Shown: positions 1 through 8,433, counted from the stretch's first letter. The stretch is DNA of 33,686 bases from Spartobacteria bacterium (GCA_021324035.1 JAJPJU010000237.1:1-33686); one strand, 5' to 3'. Made by a program: numbers and translations. Notes: generated by a model from the letters alone, not told the origin.

Positions 1-1
1 T

Positions 2-18
2 GCAGGCCGGCGGCCTGC
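2..18. repeat. Perfect 7-bp inverted repeat at the window edge
   Basis: GCAGGCC and GGCCTGC are separated by three bases and form a compact GC hairpin upstream of prpD. No T-tract follows on the plus strand. It could be the terminator stem of a gene left of the window, part of a dispersed repeat, or chance in GC-rich DNA. The function is not determinable from here. Confidence 0.35.
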
Positions 19-87
19 GATCCCCGGAATTTCGCGGATCGCCTTCTTGCTCACGCTCGATTCGTCGGCAGATTGGACGTTCAGTTC

Positions 88-1482
88 ATGGCTACAAAGA
101 CACTTGCACATCAACTCGCGGAATACGCGACCTCGCTAAATTTTGAAGACCTGTCGAAGGACGTCGTTCACGAAGTGAAACGGCGGGTGATCGATTCATT
201 GGGCTGCGCTCTCGGCGCCTGGAACGAAGAACCCTGCGCGATCGCGCGCAAAGTCGCATCGGATTTCTCGGCGAAACACGGATCGACAATCATCGGCACC
301 GCTCAAAAAGCTCCGCCGGATTGGGGCGCGTTCGCCAATGGCTGCTGCATTCGGTATTTCGATTACAACGACACTTACCTTTCGAAGGAACCGGCCCACC
401 CGAGCGATAATTTGGCTGCTGTTTTTGCAGTGGCGGAAAGTGTCGGCGCGTCCGGAAAGGAAGCGATCATCGCTGCGGCCATCGCCTATGAGGTGCAATG
501 CCGGCTCTGCGACGCGGCCAGTATTCGCGCCCGCGGATGGGACCATCCGACCTATGGCGCATTTTCGACGGCGCTTGCGGCCGCGAAGTTAATGAAACTT
601 GATGCGGAGCGAACGCGGCATGCCATCAACATCGCGGGGGTGAACTGCGCGGCGTTTCGACAGGCGCGAGTCGGGGAACTTTCGCATTGGAAAGGTGTGG
701 CATTCGCCAATGCTGCCCGTCACGGAGTTTACGCTGCTCTTCTCGCCCGAGCCGGAATGACCGGGCCCGCGCCTATTTTCGAAGGTCAGATGGGATTCGA
801 AAAGGAACTTGGGGTGTCGTTAGGCGATGTCGCCTCGGTGTTCGACCGGAAAAAGGAAGCGATGCCGGGCAAAGGGCCGGCCTCGATGATTCTGAAAACG
901 AGCATTAAATATTGGCCGGCTGAATATCACAGCCAGAGCGCGATCGAAGCCGCGTTGTTTCTGCGCAAAGAGATTGGCGACCCCGCGAAGATTCGATCAG
1001 TGCGAATTGAAAGCCATGATGCTTCGGTCGACATCATTGGCAGCGAACCGGAAAAGTGGAAACCGGAGACGCGTGAGACAGCCGATCACAGTCTGCCCTA
1101 CATCACCGCGATCGCCCTGATTGACGGTGAGGTTACGGACAAACAATTCCAGCCGGAGCGATTCACCGACCCGAAGATCTGGAAATTTTTAGAAAACGTC
1201 ACGGTGCAGCGCAACGACGAGCTGAGTGCATTGTACGCGACGGCGGTTGCGAATATTGTTCACGTCACGTTGCAGGACGGCCGCGAACTGACGAAGCGAG
1301 TCGATTATCCACTCGGCAACGCGTTGAATCCGGTGAGCGACAAACAATTGGAAGGAAAATTCAACGCGTTGGTTGTTCCGGCGCTCGGCGATGGGCGGGC
1401 GAGAAGGATTGTCGATCTGGGATGGAAGTTGGATGACGCCAAAGGCGTTGATGAATTGATGGCAGCCTGTCTGATGAAATAA
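88..1482 (+). CDS. prpD: 2-methylcitrate dehydratase, MmgE/PrpD family
   Basis: Predicted to dehydrate 2-methylcitrate to 2-methyl-cis-aconitate in the cytoplasmic methylcitrate cycle that burns propionyl-CoA. The 464-residue product spans the whole MmgE/PrpD fold: the N-terminal helical region beginning MATKTLAHQLAEYA, the HPSDN segment, and the C-terminal PAEYHSQSAIEAAL and ADHSLPYITAIAL stretches typical of the family. The ATG was preferred to an in-frame TTG five codons upstream because family members begin at this point; the frame stays open to the window edge, so an earlier start cannot be excluded. No strong Shine-Dalgarno is visible. The stop codon is immediately followed by the prpB ATG, with no spacer, implying translational coupling. 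Other MmgE/PrpD proteins act on other substrates, but the prpB and prpC neighbours make this assignment firm. Confidence 0.9.
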   Translation: MATKTLAHQLAEYATSLNFEDLSKDVVHEVKRRVIDSLGCALGAWNEEPCAIARKVASDFSAKHGSTIIGTAQKAPPDWGAFANGCCIRYFDYNDTYLSKEPAHPSDNLAAVFAVAESVGASGKEAIIAAAIAYEVQCRLCDAASIRARGWDHPTYGAFSTALAAAKLMKLDAERTRHAINIAGVNCAAFRQARVGELSHWKGVAFANAARHGVYAALLARAGMTGPAPIFEGQMGFEKELGVSLGDVASVFDRKKEAMPGKGPASMILKTSIKYWPAEYHSQSAIEAALFLRKEIGDPAKIRSVRIESHDASVDIIGSEPEKWKPETRETADHSLPYITAIALIDGEVTDKQFQPERFTDPKIWKFLENVTVQRNDELSALYATAVANIVHVTLQDGRELTKRVDYPLGNALNPVSDKQLEGKFNALVVPALGDGRARRIVDLGWKLDDAKGVDELMAACLMK

Positions 1483-2367
1483 ATGATTGCGAGCACGAGC
1501 AACGGCACGAGTAAGCGTAAGAAACTGCGACAATTGATCGCGAATGGTGCGGTAATGATGCCGGGTGTGCCGAATGCGTCGATGGCGCGGCAGGTGGAGA
1601 AAGCCGGTTTCGATGCGGTCTACGTAAGCGGCGCCGGTATGGCTAACTCGACGGCCGGTGTCCCTGATATTGGTTTGTTGTGGAGGGACGAAGTGGTCCG
1701 GCTGGCCAGTTATGTGGCCCACGCCGTCAGAATTCCCGCCATTGTTGATGCTGATACCGGTTTCGGCGAAGGCGATGCTGTTGCCCAAACAATTCGGCAG
1801 CTTGAAAAAGCCGGACTCGCTGGCTGCCACCTGGAAGACCAGGAATTCCCCAAGCGCTGCGGACATGTCGAGGGCAAGACGATTGTCGACGCCCGCATGA
1901 TGGTTGCGCGGATCAAAGCGGCCGTGGCCGCTCGTGAGGACAAGGATTTTTTAATCATTGCCCGAACGGATGCGCGCGCGGCCGAAGGCGTTGATGGGGC
2001 GATTTCGCGAGCGAACGAATATCTGGACGCGGGCGCGGACGCAATTTTCCCGGAGGCTTTGCAAAGCGCCGAAGAGTTTGTCGATTTCGCGCAGGAAATC
2101 GACGCGCCGTTAATGGCGAACATGACCGAGTTTGGCAAGAGCCCATTGCTGACTTTCCGTGAGCTGTCCGATTTCGGTTACCGGATGATCATTTTTCCCC
2201 AGAGCGCGTTTCGGATTGCGATGAAAGCGAGCGAGAAATTCTTCGCCGAGCTTAAAAAGACCGGAACCCAAAACGATTGCCTCGACCAGATGCAAACTCG
2301 CAAGGAACTTTACGATCTACTCGATTACAATCCGGCCGAGGAGCAGTGGAAAGGTTTTCGCGACTGA
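1483..2367 (+). CDS. prpB: 2-methylisocitrate lyase
   Basis: Predicted to cleave 2-methylisocitrate into pyruvate and succinate, the last step of the methylcitrate cycle. The 294-residue protein belongs to the isocitrate-lyase/PEP-mutase superfamily of TIM barrels. Visible signatures are YVSGAG near residue 47, the Mg-binding VDADTGFGE (Asp89, Asp91), HLEDQ near 116, and the catalytic loop KRCGH with Cys126. It starts on the base after the prpD stop codon, so it is read in the same transcript. Length and motifs fit PrpB better than full isocitrate lyase (over 400 residues). A carboxyphosphonoenolpyruvate mutase-like activity is the main alternative and is unlikely in this operon. Confidence 0.92.
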   Translation: MIASTSNGTSKRKKLRQLIANGAVMMPGVPNASMARQVEKAGFDAVYVSGAGMANSTAGVPDIGLLWRDEVVRLASYVAHAVRIPAIVDADTGFGEGDAVAQTIRQLEKAGLAGCHLEDQEFPKRCGHVEGKTIVDARMMVARIKAAVAAREDKDFLIIARTDARAAEGVDGAISRANEYLDAGADAIFPEALQSAEEFVDFAQEIDAPLMANMTEFGKSPLLTFRELSDFGYRMIIFPQSAFRIAMKASEKFFAELKKTGTQNDCLDQMQTRKELYDLLDYNPAEEQWKGFRD

Positions 2368-2410
2368 TTATTTGTCGAGCGGCGTTTACTCGTTAACGTG
2401 AACCAAAGAA

Positions 2411-3541
2411 ATGACCACTGAAGCCAAACCACAATATAGCCCGGGCCTGGCCGGCGTGATCGCAGGCGAGACGGCGATCTGCTGGGTCGATCCGAACGCG
2501 GGCCTGATGTATCGCGGTTACGACATTCACGAGATGGGCGACAAGGCGACGTTCGAAGAGGTCGCGTATTTGCTGCTTAACGGGGAACTGCCAAACGGGA
2601 AACAATTAAACGACTTCAAACAGCAGATCGCAGCGGAGCGCGCACTTCCCAAAGAAGTCGAGCAAATGATGCAGTTACTGCCGAAGGACACCCATCCGAT
2701 GGACGTGCTCCGGACCGGCGTCTCGATGCTCGCGCCGTTCGACAAGGATCTGAATGATCACTCGCATGATGCGAACGTGCGGAAAGCGATCCGCTTAATC
2801 GCGAAGGTGATGACCTTGATCACCGATGGCTTCCGCATTTCCCAAGGACAGAAACCGTTGCCAGAAAAACCGGAGCTCAGCCAGGCGGCAAACTTCTTTT
2901 ACAAACTCGACGGCAAAGTCCCGGAAGATTGGAAAACCCGGATGATGGACACGATTTTCAATCTTTACGCCGATCACGAATTCAACGCGTCGACTTTTGC
3001 CGCGCGCGTGACCGCGTCCACGTTGGCGGATATTTATGCCGCGGTCACTTCCGCGTGCGGAACGTTGAAGGGTCCACTGCACGGCGGTGCGAACGAAGAG
3101 TCGATGAAGATGCTCGAGGACATTGGAACTCCCGATCGCGCTGAAGCCTGGTTGAAGAAACAACTCGCCGCCAAGGCGAAAATCATGGGATTCGGTCATC
3201 GCGTTTACAAAGAGGGCGACTCCCGAGTGCCGGTGATGCGCGAGATCGCGCGCGACTTGGGCAAGCGAACCGGAAAAGAGAATTGGGTCGCCATTTGCGA
3301 AAAGCTCGAAGAAGTCATGGATCGCGAGAAAGGTCTTTGCGCGAACGTCGACCTTTATGCCGCGCCGGTGTTTTGGATGATGGGATTCAAACCGGAGCTC
3401 AATACGCCGCTCTTTGCCGCATCGCGCGTCGCCGGATGGTGCTCGCACGTGGTTGAACAACACGATCACAACCGATTGATTCGTCCGCGTTCGCTCTACG
3501 TCGGCCCGCAATTGAGAAAATATCCCGGCCCCCCGAAGTAA
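2411..3541 (+). CDS. prpC: 2-methylcitrate synthase / citrate synthase
   Basis: Condenses propionyl-CoA (and usually acetyl-CoA) with oxaloacetate, the entry reaction of the methylcitrate cycle. The 376-residue length is that of the short PrpC/type II-like citrate synthases rather than the hexameric GltA of about 430 residues. The catalytic histidines are visible in GPLHGGANEE and GFGHRVYKEGDSRVP, and the catalytic aspartate in CANVDLYA. The C-terminal RPRSLYVGP is the usual CoA-end signature. It lies 43 bases after prpB with only a weak purine-rich leader. Sequence alone does not separate methylcitrate from citrate specificity; the operon favours the former, but it may also serve the TCA cycle if no other synthase exists. 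Confidence 0.9.
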   Translation: MTTEAKPQYSPGLAGVIAGETAICWVDPNAGLMYRGYDIHEMGDKATFEEVAYLLLNGELPNGKQLNDFKQQIAAERALPKEVEQMMQLLPKDTHPMDVLRTGVSMLAPFDKDLNDHSHDANVRKAIRLIAKVMTLITDGFRISQGQKPLPEKPELSQAANFFYKLDGKVPEDWKTRMMDTIFNLYADHEFNASTFAARVTASTLADIYAAVTSACGTLKGPLHGGANEESMKMLEDIGTPDRAEAWLKKQLAAKAKIMGFGHRVYKEGDSRVPVMREIARDLGKRTGKENWVAICEKLEEVMDREKGLCANVDLYAAPVFWMMGFKPELNTPLFAASRVAGWCSHVVEQHDHNRLIRPRSLYVGPQLRKYPGPPK

Positions 3542-3583
3542 CCTCCTTCTGCCTCTTAATTAAAACGAAGAGGAAGAGTTGAT

Positions 3584-4048
3584 ATGGCTGAGCAGTCGCT
3601 TCAGGAAAAATACGCGCCGAACAATGCCTGCTTCGGTTGTGGACCGGCGAATCCTGAAGGCCTGCATATTCGCAGCTTTGCAAAAAACGGCGAAGTCGTC
3701 GCCGAATGGAAGCCCGAGCAAAAATACGAAGCCTTTCCGGGCGTTTTGAACGGCGGAATCATCGGCGCGTTGCTTGATTGTCACTGTAATTGGACCGCGG
3801 CTTATCATTTGATGAAAAACGCGGGCGAAGATCATCCGCCCTGCACGGTGACGGCTGAATATTCGATCAAACTATTGCGACCGACGCCGACCATCGGCTC
3901 AATTTCGCTTTCCGCCCACGTCGTGGATTTAAACGGTGTTCGCGCGACAATTGAGGGGACCTTGAGCGGCGGCGGAAAAGTTTGTGCGACCTGCCGGGGC
4001 GTTTTCGTCGCGGTCAAAGAAGGCCATCCGGCGTTTCACCGCTGGTAG
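3584..4048 (+). CDS. PaaI-type hot-dog thioesterase
   Basis: A 154-residue single-domain hot-dog protein, probably a cytoplasmic acyl-CoA thioesterase. The N-terminus NACFGCGPANPEGLHI and the central FPGVLNGGIIGALLDCH, which carries the long central helix with the HGG-like substrate loop altered to NGG, are characteristic of the PaaI/YbgC-like thioesterase superfamily. The C-terminal half is beta-rich, as expected. A good ribosome site (AGAGGAAG) precedes the ATG. It follows the prp operon by 42 bases on the same strand. Removing excess propionyl- or methylcitryl-pathway acyl-CoA is a plausible but unproven role. Its stop is followed after 11 bases by the beta-lactamase start. Confidence 0.82.
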   Translation: MAEQSLQEKYAPNNACFGCGPANPEGLHIRSFAKNGEVVAEWKPEQKYEAFPGVLNGGIIGALLDCHCNWTAAYHLMKNAGEDHPPCTVTAEYSIKLLRPTPTIGSISLSAHVVDLNGVRATIEGTLSGGGKVCATCRGVFVAVKEGHPAFHRW

Positions 4049-4059
4049 GACGTTCACTT

Positions 4060-4923
4060 GTGCGCTGGTTCGCTTTGTTAGTTCTTGCGCTCGAGATTGC
4101 GATCTCAGCCAAGGCGAGCGAACCCCAACTCGACAAGCGCATCGCCCAGATCGAGAAACAATGCCGCATCGGACTTGTCGCGATCGATTCGGCCACTGGA
4201 CGGAGAATCGAGAATCGGCCGAATGAGCGATTTCTAATGTGCAGCACTTTCAAACTGCTTGCGGCTGCGGCGGTATTGCAGCGGGTTGATCGCGGCGACG
4301 AAAATCTGGATCGCTTTGTCCGCTACACGCAAAAGGACATTCTCGCTTACGCACCGGTGACGAAACAACACCTGGCCGAAGGCGGAATGAAGTTGGGCGC
4401 GTTGTGCGAAGCGGCGATCGAACAGAGCGACAACACTGCGGGCAATCTTTTGCTGCAAGCAATTGGCGGCCCGCCGGCATTGACCAAATTTGCGCGATCG
4501 ATTGGCGATGATGTCACCCGGTTTGATCGGATCGAGCCGGAGTTGAACATAGCGAAAACCGGCGAAGAATTGGACACGACATCACCTCGGGCGATGTGCG
4601 GTGATGTGGTTCGTTTGATTACGACGGATGTTCTCTCAGAGAAATCGCGCAATTTGTTGCAAGGCTGGTTGCTGAAGAATGAAACCGGCGAGGCGCTGAT
4701 TCGTGCTGGCGTCCCAAGGGATTGGCGGGTTGGAGACAAGACCGGGCGCAGTGGTCAGGGCGAAACGAATGATGTTGCGATTCTGTATGTTCCGAACGGA
4801 GTCCGGATCTTTGTCGCGCTTTATGTTGACGCGCCGTCTGTTGCGGATGACGAGCGATCTAAAATCCTGGCGAGCGTGGCGCGGGAAATCGTTGCTGCGT
4901 GGTCCGCGAACTCGAATAATTAG
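4060..4923 (+). CDS. Class A beta-lactamase
   Basis: A secreted serine beta-lactamase of 287 residues hydrolysing beta-lactams in the periplasm. The N-terminal hydrophobic stretch (about residues 2-18) is a signal peptide. All class A elements are present: Ser62-Thr-Phe-Lys65 (Ambler S70/K73), Ser123-Asp-Asn125 (SDN loop), Glu159 and Asn163 in RIEPELN (E166/N170), and Lys228-Thr-Gly (K234 box). The GTG start was chosen because it places the signal peptide at the N-terminus and is preceded by TAGGA nine bases upstream; a longer in-frame reading starts inside the thioesterase gene and lacks export features. Cys at Ambler 69 is present but Ser occupies 238, so the disulfide typical of KPC/NmcA-type carbapenemases is absent; Arg occupies 237. 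The overall sequence resembles the L2/KPC branch. No LysR-type regulator lies beside it. Confidence 0.9.
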   Translation: MRWFALLVLALEIAISAKASEPQLDKRIAQIEKQCRIGLVAIDSATGRRIENRPNERFLMCSTFKLLAAAAVLQRVDRGDENLDRFVRYTQKDILAYAPVTKQHLAEGGMKLGALCEAAIEQSDNTAGNLLLQAIGGPPALTKFARSIGDDVTRFDRIEPELNIAKTGEELDTTSPRAMCGDVVRLITTDVLSEKSRNLLQGWLLKNETGEALIRAGVPRDWRVGDKTGRSGQGETNDVAILYVPNGVRIFVALYVDAPSVADDERSKILASVAREIVAAWSANSNN

Positions 4924-6185
4924 AGCTGCGGCGAAAACAGCGCCGCGGCCTGCTCGAACGGATTTTCCACATGCAATCCGCCGACTTCATTGAGCGGGAT
5001 TTCGCGCGATTGGCGTTTATCGAGCTCGAACAGGTGAACTTGTTGTGCGGCGAAATCTGAATCCAAAACATCGAGGTTGGCTTCGTCATTCAAACGAATC
5101 GAGCGATTGTCGAAATTGCCCGAACCGACTGAGACGAACTTGTCGTCCACAATCAGCAGCTTTACGTGGACCATGGTCGGTTGGTATTCGTAGATTTTGA
5201 TCCCGGCGCTGATCAGCTCCGGCCAATGCCGTCGTGAGGCTGAGCGGACCAGCTTTTGGTCGATTTTATTTCCCGGCACGATGATCTCGACCTTTGCGCC
5301 GCGTTTCGCCGCGTTGACCAATTCTTTGCGAACTAAGTCGTCCGGCAGGAAGTAGGCGTTTTCGATTCGCAGACTTTTCTTGGCCGCCGCGATCGCCAGC
5401 AAGTACATCAAGTCGAGATTCTCGTAATGCGCGCCGCTTCGGATCGTCTGCGCTTGCAATGAGCCGCTGTCTTCCAGTGGAGGAAAATATTTCGGTCCGT
5501 GGAGAACATCGCCGCGGGTTTTGAGCCAGTTGCTGACAAAGCTGGCCTGAAGCTGCGCTACTACGGGACCAGTGACTTTGTAATGATTGTCGCGCCAGTG
5601 TTTGGTTGAATCGGCGTTGCCGGCCCAGAGATCGGCGATTCCTGCCCCGCCAATGAACGCGACCGTGCCGTCGACGATCAGCAATTTGCGGTGACTGCGA
5701 TTGTTGTAACGGCGCGGATCCGGCCAAAGTACGCTGTGATACTTCACAATCTGCGCGCCGGCGCTCTTCAATTGGGCCGAGTTTTCCATCCCCATCTTTG
5801 CCGTACCCTGCGCGTCGAGAATCAAATTGACCGCCACTCCCGCGCGGGCGCGCTCGGAAAGCGCGGCGGTGAACTGCTTCGCAATTGCGCCGTCCCAAAA
5901 AATATACGTTTCCAGATTGATCGAGCGTTTGGCCGAACGAATCGCACTGAGCATCGCCGGAAAGATTTCGTCGCCGTTAACCAAAGTGCTGATGCTGTTT
6001 CCGCCAATGAAATCGGGACCAAGCAAATTTCCGGCGGCTTGTCGAAATTCCGTAGATCGCGCGGAATAGAGAGACTGGACTTCGTTTCTTGGTTGTTTCC
6101 CCATCTTGATCGCGCAGCTGGAAAGAAATAGCACGACCGCCAGCGACAAACTTCTGCAAAGGACGCCATTCATTCGATTAATCAT
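4920..6185 (-). CDS. Phospholipase D / cardiolipin synthase-like lipoprotein
   Basis: A 421-residue phosphatidyltransferase-family protein with two HKD motifs, HRKLLIVDGTVAFIGG (His165, Lys167, Asp172) and HVKLLIVDDKFVSVGSGNFD (His340, Lys342, Asp347), which together form one active site. The N-terminus has a signal sequence ending in the lipobox LSSC (Cys24), so it is probably a lipoprotein rather than a multi-pass membrane synthase like E. coli ClsA. The arrangement is closer to ClsB/ClsC-like enzymes, which join phospholipids to make cardiolipin. Its stop codon overlaps the beta-lactamase stop codon by two bases in convergent orientation (the four bases TTAG serve both). No Shine-Dalgarno is evident at the ATG; a second ATG four codons in is possible. 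Phospholipase or endonuclease activity is a less likely alternative. Confidence 0.87.
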   Translation of the reverse strand: MINRMNGVLCRSLSLAVVLFLSSCAIKMGKQPRNEVQSLYSARSTEFRQAAGNLLGPDFIGGNSISTLVNGDEIFPAMLSAIRSAKRSINLETYIFWDGAIAKQFTAALSERARAGVAVNLILDAQGTAKMGMENSAQLKSAGAQIVKYHSVLWPDPRRYNNRSHRKLLIVDGTVAFIGGAGIADLWAGNADSTKHWRDNHYKVTGPVVAQLQASFVSNWLKTRGDVLHGPKYFPPLEDSGSLQAQTIRSGAHYENLDLMYLLAIAAAKKSLRIENAYFLPDDLVRKELVNAAKRGAKVEIIVPGNKIDQKLVRSASRRHWPELISAGIKIYEYQPTMVHVKLLIVDDKFVSVGSGNFDNRSIRLNDEANLDVLDSDFAAQQVHLFELDKRQSREIPLNEVGGLHVENPFEQAAALFSPQL

Positions 6186-6210
6186 TCGTAACCGACGAGA
6201 TAGACGGCCG

Positions 6211-6238
6211 TTACAAAGCGCGCATTCGAATTTAATAG
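6211..6238 (+). promoter_or_regulatory. Candidate sigma-70-like promoter, possibly leaderless
   Basis: In the 57-base divergent gap between the phospholipase-D gene and the AsmA-like gene, TTACAA and TAATAG are spaced by 16 bases and face right. The -10-like box ends only four bases before the ATG, so transcription from it would give an almost leaderless message, and no Shine-Dalgarno is seen. This is a pattern match only. Confidence 0.25.
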
Positions 6239-6242
6239 TGTT

Positions 6243-7595
6243 ATGCGCGGGCCGCGAAAATTATTGATTGCGATCGGAATTGTTCTGGTGCTTGGGGGCA
6301 GTGTCTATTTTGCCGCGATTCGAACTGTCGATCGATTGATTAGAACCGACGATTTTCTTCGATTCATTTCCGAAAAGACTGCGGTGAAGCTGGACGTCTC
6401 GGAGTGCGGTTATCTGCCGCCGGCGCGGCGAGGCATGTCTGTTCACAGCGCTGGAATTCTCGCGCGCAGCCAACCTCCGCATCATCTGACCGCGCTTAGT
6501 GCGGCCAACCTTCACGCCCACTGTAGTCTGAACAATCTGTGGCGGCGCACATTCACAATCACCCAGTTGCAGGCCTCGCATCTTGAAGCGGCGTACGGCG
6601 AAGCTGCGGCCACCCATTTGGAAAAAATCCTGCCAGCTGAACCGAATCTCAGTCCCGAGCGACAAACCGAATCCCTGGTGAACATCGACATTCGCGAGAC
6701 TGACATCGATCGGACCGACGTTTATTGGGGCTCCGCCGCCGAAGATGTCGGTGGGCTCAAAGGTGTGAGTTCACGTTTTTTGCCCGTGGATCACGGGCTC
6801 GAGATTTTTGGTCGGGGCGGGACGTTTCAACAAGCCGGCTGGCCGGAATTGAATATCGACGAACTCCATTTCGATTGGTCGGATGCAAAATTGTTCGTCA
6901 AAACGGCGCTTCTTTCTCTTGGGCAGCCGGGAAACATTAAGGTCAGCGGCCAGTTCGATTTCGGCGAGCATGGTTCGATGCAATTGCACTTGAGCACGAA
7001 ACAAACCCAGGCGGAGCCGTTCGTTACTGGGTACTGGAAAGGACGGTTCGATGGCCTGGTCGATTCCGAGAGCGATCTGCGAAAGAGGTTTGAGCCCGGC
7101 GAAAAGGTCGACGCGACTGGCGACCTGACATTTTCGCGCGCGATGGTCCATGACGTCAAAGCGCTCGGCCAGATTGCAACGGTCACGCGTCATCCGCAAT
7201 TTGAGAAGCCGAAGATCGACATTCTCCGGTTTCATTATCGATTGGCGGGCGATCGTCTCGAGATTTCAAAATTCGAAGCGGAATCGAAAGGACTGTGCCG
7301 CCTCGAAGGGGAATTCACGATCGAGAACAAAAACATCGACGCCAAATTCAAAATTGGCGCCGCTCCTGATGTGGTTGAAGCGCTGCCGGGCGCGCGTGAA
7401 GAAGTATTCACGGAATCGCGCGCTGGTTATTTGTGGACGAGCTTGAATCTTCAAGGTCCGGCCAGTCATCCACGCGAAGACTTGAAGCAACGGCTGATTG
7501 CTGCCGCACAAAAGCATTTCGCGAAGGGTATCCTGGCGCCGCTATTTAAGACGGGAAAACCTGTGATCGATCTCTTGCAGGACATCTACCAATAA
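6243..7595 (+). CDS. Membrane-anchored AsmA/YhdP-like protein, function unknown
   Basis: A 450-residue protein with one N-terminal membrane anchor (about residues 7-25) followed by a long, beta-rich periplasmic region. The opening layout, anchor then a short helical stretch then LSAANLHAHCSLNNLWRRTF and ITQLQASHLEAAYG, resembles the AsmA/DUF748/TamB-like group, whose repeating-beta-groove members bridge the periplasm or move phospholipids. Similarity is at the level of pattern, not a diagnostic motif, so a lipid-transport role is only a suggestion; the neighbouring cardiolipin-synthase-like gene, transcribed divergently, is at least compatible with it. Its stop codon abuts the stop codon of the convergent DUF5329 gene with no base between them. 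Confidence 0.65.
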   Translation: MRGPRKLLIAIGIVLVLGGSVYFAAIRTVDRLIRTDDFLRFISEKTAVKLDVSECGYLPPARRGMSVHSAGILARSQPPHHLTALSAANLHAHCSLNNLWRRTFTITQLQASHLEAAYGEAAATHLEKILPAEPNLSPERQTESLVNIDIRETDIDRTDVYWGSAAEDVGGLKGVSSRFLPVDHGLEIFGRGGTFQQAGWPELNIDELHFDWSDAKLFVKTALLSLGQPGNIKVSGQFDFGEHGSMQLHLSTKQTQAEPFVTGYWKGRFDGLVDSESDLRKRFEPGEKVDATGDLTFSRAMVHDVKALGQIATVTRHPQFEKPKIDILRFHYRLAGDRLEISKFEAESKGLCRLEGEFTIENKNIDAKFKIGAAPDVVEALPGAREEVFTESRAGYLWTSLNLQGPASHPREDLKQRLIAAAQKHFAKGILAPLFKTGKPVIDLLQDIYQ

Positions 7596-7955
7596 CTACT
7601 CGGCGCGATGTTTCTTCAGGGCATCCGTTAACCACTCATCGAGCCGCATTTCTTTGCCGTCGGCGGTCCGAACCCGATAGGGCTGCCCCGTCAGCAAGCT
7701 TTTGCTCGCCGAGAGCCGAATGAAATCTTCCGGCGTTTTGATTTCTTTTTTGAAATGTTCGTACTTCGCTTTGATGTGATCGACCGCTTCCTGCGGCGTG
7801 TGAGTTTGGCCGTTGCGAATAAAAGTCGCGTTTGAATTTGCGACGTAGTCGAGAAGGTAATGAATCGAGTCGTCCAGCGATTCCGCCGGGAAAACTTGTC
7901 CGGCCGACAAGGTGAAGAAAATCAACCCGACAAGAAAACTGGAGAAACGCTTCAC
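7596..7955 (-). CDS. Small exported DUF5329-family protein
   Basis: A 119-residue protein with a clear signal peptide (hydrophobic residues about 6-24, likely cleavage near FPAES). The mature part carries the conserved pattern of the DUF5329 family: IHYLLDYVANSNATFIRNG, then EAVDHIKAKYEHF, then TPEDFIRLSASKSLLTGQPY. Family function is unknown. It is probably periplasmic. It is convergent with the AsmA-like gene and 50 bases from the 3' end of the tRNA-Arg gene, which lies upstream of it on the same strand. Confidence 0.72.
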   Translation of the reverse strand: MKRFSSFLVGLIFFTLSAGQVFPAESLDDSIHYLLDYVANSNATFIRNGQTHTPQEAVDHIKAKYEHFKKEIKTPEDFIRLSASKSLLTGQPYRVRTADGKEMRLDEWLTDALKKHRAE

Positions 7956-8005
7956 CCTAATGATTCGCCGCCGAGGAGCGGGATGCGTGGATGCGGATGT
8001 TAGAG

Positions 8006-8079
8006 CGCGCCCGGGGTGACTCGAACACCCGACCTACGGATTAGAAATCCGTTGCTCTATCCAGCTGAGCTACGGGCGC
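8006..8079 (-). tRNA. tRNA-Arg (anticodon UCU)
   Basis: Read on the minus strand this folds as a complete cloverleaf. The 7-bp acceptor GCGCCCG pairs with CGGGCGC, the D arm is AGCTCAGCTGGATAGAGC-like, the anticodon stem ACGGA/TCCGT encloses loop TTTCTAA with anticodon TCT, and the T arm GGGTG TTCGAGT CACCC is perfect. The discriminator is G and CCA is not encoded. UCU reads AGA and AGG arginine codons, which are uncommon in this GC-rich DNA. Confidence 0.96.
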
Positions 8080-8091
8080 AAATGGCGGGAA

Positions 8092-8097
8092 ATATTA
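8092..8097 (-). promoter_or_regulatory. Candidate -10 element for tRNA-Arg
   Basis: On the minus strand TAATAT lies 12 bases before the tRNA 5' end, a plausible -10 hexamer. No convincing -35 at 16-18 bases is seen, so this is only a partial match. Confidence 0.3.
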
Positions 8098-8208
8098 CCG
8101 ACTTTCGCCGCAAATGAAAGCAACGGCGCCCGCGCGTAAATAGGTGCGCGGTTGAAATCGCTGTCGCGCGAGATTTACTTCAAGGTCGAGGAGTCTAAGC
8201 GGTGACGC

Positions 8209-8433
8209 TCAGCTCCCTTGATCGTGAATTCGGTGTTTGAGCTCCCAAACTTTGAGCGCGGCCAATAAAAGCGCTTTGGTGCGGGTAAGTGTACCGGCGG
8301 CGGCCATGGTGGCGTCGTAAGTTTGGCTGGCGGTTTTGCCGTTGCGTGGCCGGCCGCGTTTCTTTTGGGCCTTGGTCTTTTTGACCCGGCGGGCGGACGG
8401 TGCAGTGACGGTGAGATGAGCGCTGCTATTCAT
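8209..8433 (-). CDS. Small basic protein with AT-hook-like motif
   Basis: A predicted 74-residue protein, unrecognised as a family. Its first third is strongly basic (SARRVKKTKAQKKRGRPRNGK) and contains the RGRPR core of an AT-hook, a minor-groove DNA-binding motif. The last third (TRTKALLLAALKVWELKHRIHDQ) looks like one amphipathic helix. The ATG was preferred to an upstream in-frame start 61 codons earlier because a good ribosome site (AGGA, five bases before) precedes it and the upstream extension runs through low-quality, Gly/Ser-rich sequence. The start region itself is built from a tandem 9-base unit that supplies both the AGGA and the ATG. A nucleoid-associated or regulatory role is inference; it could also be a non-coding open frame. 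Confidence 0.45.
   Translation of the reverse strand: MNSSAHLTVTAPSARRVKKTKAQKKRGRPRNGKTASQTYDATMAAAGTLTRTKALLLAALKVWELKHRIHDQGS

Noticed and set aside
1..87. Upstream extension of prpD or a gene entering from the left
   Set aside because: All three plus frames are open over these few bases, so openness means little; the family start at the ATG is the best-supported.
4060..4923. Calling the beta-lactamase a carbapenemase
   Set aside because: The Cys69-Cys238 disulfide pair is incomplete and activity spectrum cannot be read from the sequence.
5266..5898. Second long minus-strand open frame inside the phospholipase-D gene, possible frameshift
   Set aside because: The main frame carries both HKD motifs without interruption, so there is no frameshift.
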